Shown: piece by piece, positions 52,828-62,886 of the stretch
Position numbering within the stretch: the first letter of the stretch is position 1
Layout: each line of letters begins with the position of its first letter
Assembly (NCBI GenBank): GCA_013368315.1
Contig: JAACJM010000013.1
Span: 310,001-374,000 of the forward strand
Length of the DNA: 64,000 nt
Direction: 5' to 3'
Source of the DNA: Tetrapyrgos nigripes
Taxonomy: Eukaryota > Basidiomycota > Agaricomycetes > Agaricales > Campanellaceae
Program-made: the position numbers and the translations under genes
The notes under the pieces: model-generated
The model's input: the letters and a program-made list of their open reading frames with translations, nothing else
The model's database searches: none
Told to the model about the DNA's origin: nothing

Positions 52828-53588
52828 TTATGACTCGAGTCTTTGCTTCTTCACTAGCTTTGTTGAGAGTGCCCTCCTGTCCTTCGATGTAACCATAGGC
52901 TCAGAAGAGACCTCAGGTTCAGTTTGTGATGCCGCTGAGACACATGCAGAGGTAACTGCACTAGGGTGCAGTTCTGATGTGTCAATGGCAACCGAACAAC
53001 GATTCCTCTCCCTTTGCTTCTGCTCTTCCTCAAACTTCATCATCTCCATCTTCAAACCCGACTTCTTCCCTTCCTCAACGTGCTCCTTGTATACCTCGCT
53101 CTGTCCTGCCAAATACCCGCATCTCCTTCCCAAATAACACGGAAAATCTTCTCCTTGTTCGTAGAGTCTGCTTGGGAGAGCTGTGTGAATGCCTTGTTGT
53201 AACGGCCATGTGGGTCTTGGATACCAGTGGTTACAAGGACAGAAAAAATGGGATGGGAGGACGACAGTTCTGGTTTGGGTGGTGGTGGAGGTTCCATGGT
53301 GATCCAGTTGACTGTGACGGGTGCCGGTGGTCTTTCTGAATCAATAGCCTTGCATTTTGCCTTGTATGCATCCCCTTGTAGGCCATCTATCCAATATATG
53401 ACAAATTTCTGCTTCAGTGTACCCCAGTTGTCCATCCTAATGCTGTACCACCAATTCTCAGCATCTCCTGACAGTAGTTTCTCAAACTGTTTCGTTTTCC
53501 ATGACGGGGACTTCTTCTTGTAGCGCTTGTCGAAGGTTTTGAGCCAAGCAGATGCGTCGCCAGAGCCATCAAAGGGTTGTGGGTCCAT
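52828..53588 (-). pseudogene. Frameshifted gag-like protein gene
   Basis: Starts MDPQPFDGSGDASAWLKTF and contains KKKSPSWKTKQFEKLLSGDAENWWY and LKQKFVIYWIDGL, a helix-rich layout like gag capsid domains of fungal retroelements. Near 53105-53120 the frame shifts: the upstream frame runs ...VIWEGDAGIWQDRA, while the adjacent frame gives YLAGQSEVYKEHVEEGKKSGLKMEMMKF, the expected Lys/Glu-rich tail. No zinc knuckle or polymerase seen. Probably a disabled retroelement fragment or a domesticated gag relic. Confidence 0.6.
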
Positions 53589-55150
53589 TACGCGTGCAAC
53601 ATGGCAGCAAAAGAAGACGAGAACCTTGTGAAAGAGAAGCGCCAAATGACTAAAAAAACGTTCTGAAAGGTGCGTGTGGTGAGAATTGCACTCTCATCAC
53701 CAGAATGGAGTAGGCCAAGGGCTGGCTATCGCTATGCCAGAGCCAAACACAGTGGATTGAAGTCAAGTGCTAGCTATGGCATACATGCAAGCTGTAGACT
53801 ACATGATCACATGACTCATAGGGCCTAGACCACCCCAAAACCCCTACTCCAGCATCTTGGTGTGCCAAGGCCCATCATGGCCAGCTGATTTTTTCTATGT
53901 GGCTACGAGTTTGAGTTTTACTGATGAGTTTTGAATATGAAATGGGGGGGCATTATATGAAATATTTTCTCGAGGTTGTGGTTCTTCAAGTGGCATCCTG
54001 AAGGGATGATGTTGGTGATATGGTCTTGTAGTGTTTTCTGTTCGACAGCGGCGAGCACTTGCTGCTACTAGCCGGTGACAGGTGGAAATGTTCAATGGTG
54101 TAGTAGCCTCTCATAGACCAAAACCTTGTAAGGTGGTGGTTCTTGCTGATTGTGGTACTAATGAGAATTTTTTTTGTCTCACTCAGCGAATTTTCAGATG
54201 GTTGTGTAACGGTCAACTTTTGGAATTGACGAAATGAAAGGGTCATCAGGGCTGTATCAATAATGATGAATGACAAATTGATTGAATAAATGCTACAGCG
54301 TTTCATTGTGAAACAAAATTGATTTAGAGGGATGACAAGATGAAGACTCGGAAATTCATCTGTGTTCTTGGTTGTGGACAGTGAGATAGTGTTGGTATGT
54401 TCAGAATTATAAGAGTATTTCAGTCTATTCAGCACGTCGCTAATAGACCATGTCTGCGATGTTGTGGGTGACTTCACTACTGTAACTGGAATAGATTATG
54501 TTCATGTGGTTTCAACAAAGTTTTGCCCAAACCTCCGTCATGTCACCAGACTCAAGTCCCTTGAGGGAAAGACAGAGTCTCTTCCTGCTCCCAATCCAAA
54601 CTGTACTGTCTTTACCCATCGCCAGTGATGATATCATGGGTTGGTTATCCATGACCTTGTGGATGGTGGAGAGGTTCAGTCTGGAATAGAGATCAGGTAG
54701 GTCCTCAGTGCCTCTTAGGGGGTGTTTATTGGGAAGATCAGGGCTCATCAGGATTCGTCCCTTGACCTAGGGATTGATGTGTTGTATGCAAGCTGTATGG
54801 TGATTGTGTGAGATACCGTAGGTTGATATGATGGGGGGCAGTATTGCAATATCAATTGGATGTCAGAAAAATCGGAATGGTGATATCAGCACTAATAATG
54901 GGACATCAGAACTGATGAGGTATTCAGCAATTGGGCCCACTGATTATAGACATTGGGTTGAAGTTGTGTTTGTCAGCATGATCATGCTGACCAGGATAAT
55001 CGAGGTGATAAGAGGTAATCAGAGGAATTCCAGAAGAGGTCTGAAAAATTTGTCACCTTTGTCTTATCGTAGACACAGGCTTTGATTTACAGATATATAC
55101 CCTTTGTAATTACTTCAGTCAGTTAGAGTAGTACAATTCTAGTTAGTATT
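53589..55150. other. AT-rich unclassified interval
   Basis: 1.6 kb with no recognisable gene. Palindromic stretches such as GGCTGGCTATCGCTATGCCAG (near 53718) and patches of low complexity. The segment 54779-55170, starting TGTTGTATGC and ending GTGTTGCA, could be a solo LTR, but no second copy is in view. Confidence 0.35.
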
Positions 55151-55171
55151 ACTCTACAAGAGAGTGTTGCA

Positions 55172-55255
55172 CTATCAAGGTTCGAACATGCATCGAGCAG
55201 AATTCTGTGCTTAGTAAGCAGTGAGGTGCTTACCACTTCGTCATGCAGACCTAAG
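55172..55255 (-). repeat. tRNA-like Pol III element (degenerate tRNA or SINE head)
   Basis: On the minus strand TGACGAAGTGGTAAGC resembles a tRNA A box/D arm, and GTTCGAACC, about 45 bases on, matches the B box/T loop. Between them TGC-TTACTAA-GCA can form an anticodon-like loop (ACT), and CAGAATTCTG a variable-arm hairpin, as in tRNA-Ser. The acceptor and T stems do not pair, so a working tRNA is unlikely. Confidence 0.45.
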
Positions 55256-56700
55256 TAAAAATTGAGTTTCCATGAAATATATCCTGTTATTTCTGGCCTG
55301 ATCAGGCCTAATTAGACCTTCTCAGTTTTGCCTCAGTTACTTGTACTTTCCATACATGAAGTTATTGAAACCTAAATATTGAGGTTCTCATCTCCTCCCA
55401 CACACATAACCACTGGACTCAGGTAGGCTAGCCCTAGCCAGTAATAAGCACTGCCAGCATCGACGCTATCATCAGATGACATGACCTTGTGTAAAGTTCA
55501 TCGGTTCTGTGCTGATTACCAGGTTTTACCTCTCCAGCTTTTCAAGAAACGTGCAAAAATCATACCAAGGTAGGATCTGCTGACAAAATCCAACAAGAAC
55601 CACATAATTCAAATGGCACAGCCCGCGATCACACCTAGAGTTTTTGCATAACTGAAGGTGCTCAATCACCATCTCCATGAGATCTTTTGAGGCATCAACC
55701 TTTGATAATGTGGTCTGCAGCAGCTAGCGGTAAGTATCAGACAACTATTGTTTCAAACCCCTTCTATTCTCAACCTTTGTGATAATATTTAATGTTTCAA
55801 ATGAATCACCGCACCCTGGACCCCGGATCACTTTTCACTATTATACTCTTTCTCAAATCCTTTGGAAATGGCTGGAAAATTGCATTGCTGGACTCCTAAA
55901 GTATGCACACCTCCCTGTCTCAAAATCTTGTTCTGATAGAAGAGAATTGCATCACTTGGACTTGTGATGGCAAGCTTCTCTGTGATTATTTTGGTGTGAC
56001 GTCTTGCTTGAGCATATCTGCTCACCATCGTCTGCATCATCACTGTCACTACCACCATTTCCAACTCTGCGCCACTTCCTGGCCTGCCCATGGTCCTCTC
56101 TATCACTGCATCATTTTTGGGGTCTTGTTAAACTGGAATTGGGAGATGAATCTGATTGTATACACAATAAATTTGAGGTGTGTTCCTGACACCAACAGCT
56201 AATAATTTGGCCCAACTATTCGATGTGGGAGCACTGTAGACTTAGGAGTATTTCTGGTATCCAAAGTTCCTCTACTGCCTGATCAGTTTGAGCTTCATGC
56301 CTGGCAAGACCTGATGTGCGCTAATCACTCCTAATCAATGCTGACAACCCTTACCGCAAACACTGATATGTACTGATTACTCAGTCAGGCCTGATCAGCA
56401 GATTTGGATTTTTCTGACAGAGGAGAGGATAATAGTATAACTGTTGTTGTGATTGAGAGATTGAAAGATATGGTAGGTAGATAAGACAGGGTGTGATATT
56501 GTGATTGGAGGAGAGGGTAATGGGAAATGGAACAGTATAACTGGAACAGGTGCTCAGTATTGGGATTAGGAGAGGACACTGAAGAGAGGTGTGCTGTATT
56601 GTGGTTGTGTTTTGTGTTGGGATATGTGGGTTGCTGGTTAGTAGATCTGTGATATTGTTCATGTGCAGACGCGTTATCGAGTGAGATAGGGCTAAGGTTG
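55256..56700. other. Palindrome-bearing, strand-skewed interval
   Basis: No gene recognised. GCCTGATCAGGCCTAATTAG near 55296 and AGGCCTGATCAGCAG near 56388 bound a ~1.1-kb stretch and could be terminal repeats of an element. From about 56400 to 56690 the plus strand has very few C residues, with G, A and T dominating. Confidence 0.35.
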
Positions 56701-56714
56701 CATGTATGTATACC

Positions 56715-57200
56715 ATTGTGATATGTTATTGGGATATCGAAGCATGGGTAATCGTGGTATCAGGAATCATATGAAATATTGGGATGCCGAAGTTCATTCA
56801 TGGTATCAAGGACCATATGAAATGTTAACTGGGATACTGGAGGCATCCTCATTGATCAGTATTGTATTGCTGCCCATTATCGAAGTGATGAGAGTTGATG
56901 TCGAGGATTTGTCATGTAGTGAGGAATCAGTTTATCATACTTCAGGCAATCATTTGTTATTGGAATATCAAGGGTGTGGATTTGTGGTATCCAGCCCATT
57001 ATTGTATCACTGCCTGTTGTCATATCGTGTGATGCCCATTATCATATCGTATTCCTGCCCATTATCAGAGTACTGAGCTTATTGTATCATGGGCAGCTTC
57101 TCATTATCAAAGTGTTGTAGGACTCGTGGTAGCCAGTACCAAGGCCAGTACCAGATGAAGTGGGCATGGGATCCATGGTAGCCAGTACCAAATGAAGTGA
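56715..57200 (+). repeat. Degenerate tandem repeats
   Basis: Blocks of about 46-50 bases resembling CATATGAAATATTGGGATGC recur near 56715, 56757 and 56803. Further on, TGCCCATTATC occurs about 56870, 57028 and 57056, with close variants between, and GCCAGTACCA three times at 57133-57190. Confidence 0.5.
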
Positions 57201-57885
57201 AGAAACTTGTCATACAAAAGGGATCATATTGTAAACGTCATTTACAGCCACAGCTCATGTGATGATGTTGTGGCATATTTGTTATTTGGGACCAATCTAT
57301 GGCCTGATACTCAGATGTACCTTACTTCGTACTTCCACGATCTCTTGTATTTCACATTGTACCTTTCCAAAATACGACGTGTTCCTCTGTATATCTCCGT
57401 TCCTCTCAACCTCAGGTCTTAGCGTGTTCAGTCCTGTAGGACTGTTCCACTTTTTTTTACAGACACACCGCACATGTCGAGACTTGTGAGTAAATCATTG
57501 TAACTTCCTTCTTTTTCCTCTCGCCTTTTGAGAAAGCACCCAAAGTACATTTTGCATTACCTGCCTAGGGTCAAAATACATATTATTACCTCTCAAGAGG
57601 TCAGAAGGCGACACGCATATCACTAGAAATGCCTGCTCGCCGTACATCTTCTTTTAATCTCTGTTCTTTCTGTTTTCCCTCTCTTTCGGACCTTTCTTGC
57701 CCTTGCGTTTCTCGGATTTCTCGTCATCCTTAGCTCTCTCGGTTACTAGTATCAGTTCTCGGTCTTCTAGTTATCATTCAGATTATTCTCGGTCTAGTTT
57801 TCGGTTTTCCAGTATCTTCCAGTCCTTGCCCTTCGTTTTCTTTACGTTCTTGTCCATCTATGAGAAGTAACTGACAACTAGCCTC
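57201..57885 (+). other. Candidate LTR and leader of the split retrotransposon
   Basis: Lies directly 5' of the gag start. TC-rich (57640-57840) with many TCTTT/TTCTCGG tracts. No second LTR is in the window, so boundaries cannot be set; TGTTGTGGCATATTTG near 57266 is a possible LTR start. Confidence 0.3.
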
Positions 57886-57986
57886 ATGAATAGCACCACG
57901 CCCCAAACCAGAAACAACGCCAAGGTGGTGGCTGACGCAACCTCTCTCATTCCCGAATACACTCCATCTCCCAACGAATTACTCCA
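57886..57986 (+). pseudogene. LTR-retrotransposon gag, 5' fragment (split by insertion)
   Basis: Begins MNSTTPQTRNNAKVV and ends ...SPNELL at the target duplication. The second part resumes in the same frame after the fold-back element, showing that one gag gene was interrupted. Function in the intact element: capsid protein of the retrotransposon particle. Confidence 0.75.
57978..57986 (+). repeat. 9-bp target-site duplication (left), ATTACTCCA
   Basis: Identical to 62878-62886 and directly abutting the inverted-repeat element. Confidence 0.88.
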
Positions 57987-58039
57987 GCTGTAGCTGTAAC
58001 TGCTACACATAGTATACTGATAGTACTCTGCTGGGCACA

Positions 58040-58205
58040 ATGCGTAGTTTGTAGAGGCTTATCTGTACCTATATTATGGTATGATACTATGCATAGTGAA
58101 TCACTGTTCCACCCCATACCATGCATAGTATATTACATTTTATTTTTGCATATCACGCATAGTAAGCCACTGTGCCAGCCCTATACCATGCGTAGTAAGC
58201 CACTG
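58040..58205 (+). repeat. Subterminal short repeats of the fold-back element
   Basis: ATGCATAGTA / CACGCATAGTA / CATGCGTAGTA occur several times (58088-58200), with AAGCCACTGTGCC following two of them. Similar motifs lie in the right tip (62705-62865). Such clusters often bind transposase. Confidence 0.6.
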
Positions 58206-58822
58206 TGCCCCTTAGGGGGCAGTAGGGCGGGTTTTTCTCACGCCTCAAAATTTGATGGGAGGTGCAGGCCGTCGATAGGGCCCTGAATCTGCAAATGGAA
58301 TAGGGGTAGTAGCTGTGGCTGGCACAGAAAATGCAAAATAAATTCCTGGAGCCGGCAATGAAAGGTGATATAAGTATATAAGAGAATGTATTTTGGGTCA
58401 CTGAATCCAAATATCCAATCAGATTCGCAATACCTGCAGTGGTTATAGAGATATGGCCAAAATACTGTCCAAAATACAGCAAAAGAGCAGGATGGGTACT
58501 GGCCATTGCATCCAATCAGCTCTGATTATTATGCAAATTGGTAGGATACTGCTTTTGGATTCTATAGACTTGGGAATAACATTTATTTTATTATATAATC
58601 AATGTCTAGTGAGATATCTTCAATTTACTCTCAAAAAAGTGAAAAATTTGGGATGGCCATGGACACTGCATGTTATAGCATCTAATATAATTATGGATAT
58701 GCTTACTAGGGTATTTTGTGTCCCTGAATTGGAATATCCACTTGGATAAGCTCTATATTCTGTGGTTCTGGTGATATGGAATACTTACCCCTAAATATAG
58801 GTACCTGTGGCACCCACAAATA

Positions 58823-60789
58823 CATCAGGAAAAGCCTCATATACAAATTCATGCAAAAAGTGGATGAAATATGCAAAAGACGTCTTAAAAATGTATGAAA
58901 TTGCTTAATTAGTCAATTTATGCTCCTCATGCAAGTCCTTTCTTGAGTTGCGAAACTTATGCATAATTATGTATAACTTGTGCATGATTATGCATAAGCT
59001 ATACAGGACAATGTATGAGTTTGTCGTTGCTCATGCTTCTTGTTGTAGTAATTATGCACAATCAATTCAAATTATAACAGAAATACTTGTCATTGGATGC
59101 AGCTAAGGAATACAAGAACAACGAACTACAACAAACACAGGCTACAAGACAATACCATACATATGACAGAAGACGACGACACAACCACAACACAACCACA
59201 ACCTATACACACTGTTCTGCTGAAGCCTATAGGGAGCACCATTAGCTAAAGGAAAGAATAGAGCAAGTAATGCGGACATACCTGGGCATCGTCGGCCACG
59301 AGCCAAATCCTGATGGAAAAAAAAAAAAAGACAGGGATCAGTCAGCGTCAATATGGAAAGCACAACAACAACAACCTGTTGGAGCACCATTAACTAAAGG
59401 AAAGAATAGAGCAAGTGATGCGGGCATACCTGGGCATCGTCGGCCACGAGCCAAAGGCTGATGAAAAAAAAAAAAAAACACAGCGATCAATCACCGTCAA
59501 TACGCAAAAATATCCAAAGACATACCTGATCAGAGCAGACAGCACAAGCATATTTGAATTGGGAGCTTTGACCGGACAGTACAACAGAGCGGAACCTGGC
59601 AGGACAGAGTCAATATCCAAGGAAAGTAGGCAGGCTGCGACGAGGTACCGATGTACCAGTGCTATGGTAGCGACCAAACACTACAATGGAGGGGAACTTG
59701 AAAAAGAAATGGTCTAAGCTTTGAACGAGGTGGACAGGGATGACGACGTACAAGTACTAAAGGAATCTTGCGTGTATCTTACATCCTGGTAATGGAAACA
59801 ATTAATAGGTATGATTGAGCATAAAAATGAGAGACTGGAAGACGGTGGATGGAAGTAAAGAACTCACCGAGAACACGGTTAATACTGGGTGGATTAGAGA
59901 AAAAGGTTAGCAGTTGGTGGTCGAGGTGGTTGAGTTTTCAGTGGTACAGGCATGACTGCAAGCGCTGAGATTGCATACAAGTCTCAGTTGTTGAATAAAA
60001 ATGGTGAGTGTTTTCTCTAGCTGCTGACTAGCATATAAGGCATGCTGAGAGATGGGGAATGTGAAGAGAACCCTCTGGAGTCTCGGCGAGTGCAGAGAAA
60101 CAAGTCAACATAGTCTCGTGACCATTGTTGAGAAGCGTATTGACAGCAACTGTATAGTTCTTCAGCGGAGTTTGAATTACTCTATTCCAAACTTCGGAAG
60201 ACTTTTCTTTGGGTTAGGGTTAATCTACTTGGCAAATAAAGAACTGACTCGCATGCATCAACTGGACCTTTTTTGTCACCTGTCTACTGGGATACTTACT
60301 GTCCGATGTGTCCCTTGCTCTACCTAGTGCTGCCGCAAGGTCGAGTTGCCTTGGACCCTGAGCTCGCCTCGACTGCCTTGGTATACCATGAGTTTTGATG
60401 GCCTCAAAACTCACCTCGTACCTCCATCCGCATTTGGAAAGTGGGGACCTTCGACGTGACGTCGACGATCTTGTGTCTTTCCGATGTGGCAGCACTAGCG
60501 GAGAGATTCAGAGAATTCCAGTTAAATTAGTATATATACTTATGCTACACCCGCCATGTTACACTTAGAGAACCTTGATCTAACTGGAAGAATGGATACA
60601 AAATTGAGCATACTGTATGCACCAGGATGCATAAAGTTGCCCTGAATGCATAGTTATCCAACAGATGTCAAAACTTATGCAAAGTAAGGTATAAATTATA
60701 CAATTTCTTGAACTTTCATGCACTCTCATACACAAAAAGCATACTTATTCAGTTATTGCATGAAGTTGTATATAAGGCTTTTCCTGATG
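58823..60789 (+). mobile_element. Nested 1,967-bp DNA transposon with TA duplication
   Basis: Flanked by TA (58821-58822 and 60790-60791). Terminal inverted repeats of about 34 bp: CATCAGGAAAAGCCTCATAT at the left, CATCAGGAAAAGCCTTATAT on the right complement, continuing ACAA(A/C)TTCATGCAA. Removing it restores CACAAATATGCAACTTATAA, matching the uninterrupted opposite arm near 62020. TA duplication points to the Tc1/mariner superfamily, but no DDE/D transposase frame is visible. Interior includes two tandem units with poly-A tracts (separate entry). Confidence 0.85.
59232..59510 (+). repeat. Tandem repeat, 149-bp period, with A-tracts
   Basis: GGAGCACCATTAGCTAAAGG starts unit 1 (59232); GGAGCACCATTAACTAAAGG starts unit 2 (59381). 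Both contain CATACCTGGGCATCGTCGG followed by a run of 13-15 A residues. Confidence 0.88.
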
Positions 60790-62877
60790 TATGCAACTTA
60801 TAAATTTGTGTGAGAGGGTGGATAAATGTTCATTAATACTTTCAATCAGAATATAAAGTCATATTCTTCATATCTTGAAGATACAAGACTCTATTTTCAA
60901 TTTATTTCCCAAAAATTGCCACAAAAGCGAAAAAGTGAGATGGCCATGGAGAGAGCATGGTATGGCATCCAATACAGCTATTTATATGTCTATTAAAGTA
61001 GTCCAGGTCCTTGAATCCAAATATCCACTTAGATTGGCTCTATAAGCTGTGGCTACTCTGCTATTGAAGACTTACCCCCAAGCATGGGTACCTGTGGCAC
61101 CTGTAAATATGTATCTTAAAAAACTGTGGAGATAGGTGGATAGCTGTTTATTAAAGCCCCAAACAAGAATATGAGGTCATATGCTCCATATCCCCAAGAT
61201 CCAAGACTCTATTCCCAATTTATTACTCAAAAAGCGAAAATAGTACCTTTTGGAACCATATACATGGGCATATCTCATTCCAGAGGTTACTGGAGGCACT
61301 CATACTATGTATTTCATCTTTTAGTACCACTTAAAAGATGATCAGCCATCCAAAATATCTAGCAGATGTTCTAGGTACATGCACCAGGTTAAAGTCAAAC
61401 TGAGTTGCACATAATGGTACTTATAGCACTTAAGGCTATATCTGAACATGTCTTTCAGTGAGAACATCCAAACTGCCAGTAACACAAGGATTATGGCTTA
61501 GAATGATGGGAGGGTAGTCAGAATGCCAGTCCCAAAGCCGAAAGATAGGTATATGTGTCAATGAAGGTGGAAATTAGGGCTATCTTTGCTGTCTGGAGAA
61601 TAAATTGAGAATAGAGTCTTGGACCTTAGGGATATAGGTGATATGACTTCATATTACTGTTTGGGATATCAATCAAGACTTTTAAACCCACTCAACCTAT
61701 TTTATAAAGTACATATTTGCAGGTGCCACAGGTACCCACGTTTGGGGGTAAGTCTTGAATAGCAGAGTACCCATAGCCTATAGAGCCAATCCAAGTGGAT
61801 ATTAAGATTCCATAACCAAATTTATCTTAGTAGGCATATCCATGATTATATTGGATGCCACACCATGCCCTGTGCATGGCCATTCCTCTTTGTCACTTTT
61901 GTGGCAATTTTTGGGGAATAAATTGAAAATAGAGTCTCATTTCTTGAAGATATAAAGAACATGACTTTATATTATGATTGAGGGTATTAATGAACATTTA
62001 TCCACCCTCTCAAACAAATTTATAAATTGCATATTTGTGGATGCCACAGGTACCTATATTTAGGGGTAAGTATTCCATATCACCAGAACCACAGAATATA
62101 GAGCTTATCCAAGTGGATATTCCAATTCAGGGACACAAAATACCCTAGTAAGCATATCCATAATTATATTAGATGCTATAACATGCAGTGTCCATGGCCA
62201 TCCCAAATTTTTCACTTTTTTGAGAGTAAATTGAAGATATCTCACTAGACATTGATTATATAATAAAATAAATGTTATTCCCAAGTCTATAGAATCCAAA
62301 AGCAGTATCCTACCAATTTGCATAATAATCAGAGCTGATTGGATGCAATGGCCAGTACCCATCCTGCTCTTTTGCTGTATTTTGGACAGTATTTTGGCCA
62401 TATCTCTATACCCACTGCAGTTATTGCAAATCTGATTGGATATTTGGATTCAGCGACCCAAAGTACACCCTCTTATATACTTATGTCACTTTTCATTGCC
62501 GGCTCCAGGAATTTATTTTGCATTTTCTGTGCCAGCCACAGCTACTACCCCTATTCCATTTGCAGATTCTGGCCCCTACTGACCGCCTGCACCTCCTATC
62601 AAATTTTGAGGCGTGAGAAAAACCCGCTCTGCTGGCCCCTAAGGCCCTGCCTACCGCCACATCAAATTACCAGCTGTGGGAAAAACCTGCCAAATTTACT
62701 TAAGGTATACCATGCGTGGTATAGTAGAATACTGTGCACACAATGCATAGTATGAAAATAGCCATACAATGCATCATATGCTCACCCAAAGTATAAACAG
62801 AGAAAGGACTGTTGACTACGCATTGTGTTGTGTGAGTACTGCCTGTATACTATGCATGGCAGTTACAACTACTGGTG

Positions 62878-62886
62878 ATTACTCCA
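62878..62886 (+). repeat. 9-bp target-site duplication (right), ATTACTCCA
   Basis: Matches 57978-57986 exactly. Confidence 0.88.

Larger units (their letters stand above)
57987..62877 (+). mobile_element. Fold-back transposable element with long tandem-built arms
   Basis: 4,891 bp including a nested insertion of 1,967 bp plus its TA duplication. The left arm (57987-58822 plus 60790-about 61234) and right arm (about 61586-62877) are inverted copies of about 1.28 kb around a central ~350-bp spacer. The tips read GCTGTAGCTGTAACTGC on the left and CACCAGTAGTTGTAACTGC on the right (complement). Each arm contains three imperfect tandem modules of about 320 bp, seen at GTATTTTGGGTC (58388), GTATTTTGTGTCC (58711) and GTAGTCCAGGTCC (60998, after subtracting the insertion). 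The 9-bp duplication and tandem-built arms are hallmarks of FB-like/MULE-related fold-back elements. No transposase frame, so non-autonomous. Bases around 58441-58749 and 62105-62401 are almost identical between arms. Confidence 0.85.

Noticed and set aside
54779..55170. Definite solo LTR
   Set aside because: TG...CA ends can be picked, but there is no second copy and no clear target duplication in view.
55172..55255. Functional tRNA-Ser
   Set aside because: Acceptor and T stems do not pair; kept only as a Pol III-like relic.
58453..58749. 98-codon frame present in both arms as a possible transposon protein
   Set aside because: No domain, AT-driven composition, and identity between arms is as well explained by DNA conversion; kept only as an observation.
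59232..59510. CRISPR-like array
   Set aside because: Only two units, long period, eukaryotic mobile element context; no short regular repeats with unique spacers anywhere in the window.
57987..62877. Assembly artefact as the cause of the palindrome
   Set aside because: Arms differ by many substitutions, only one arm carries the nested element, and a 9-bp duplication flanks the whole; a false inverted join would not give these.
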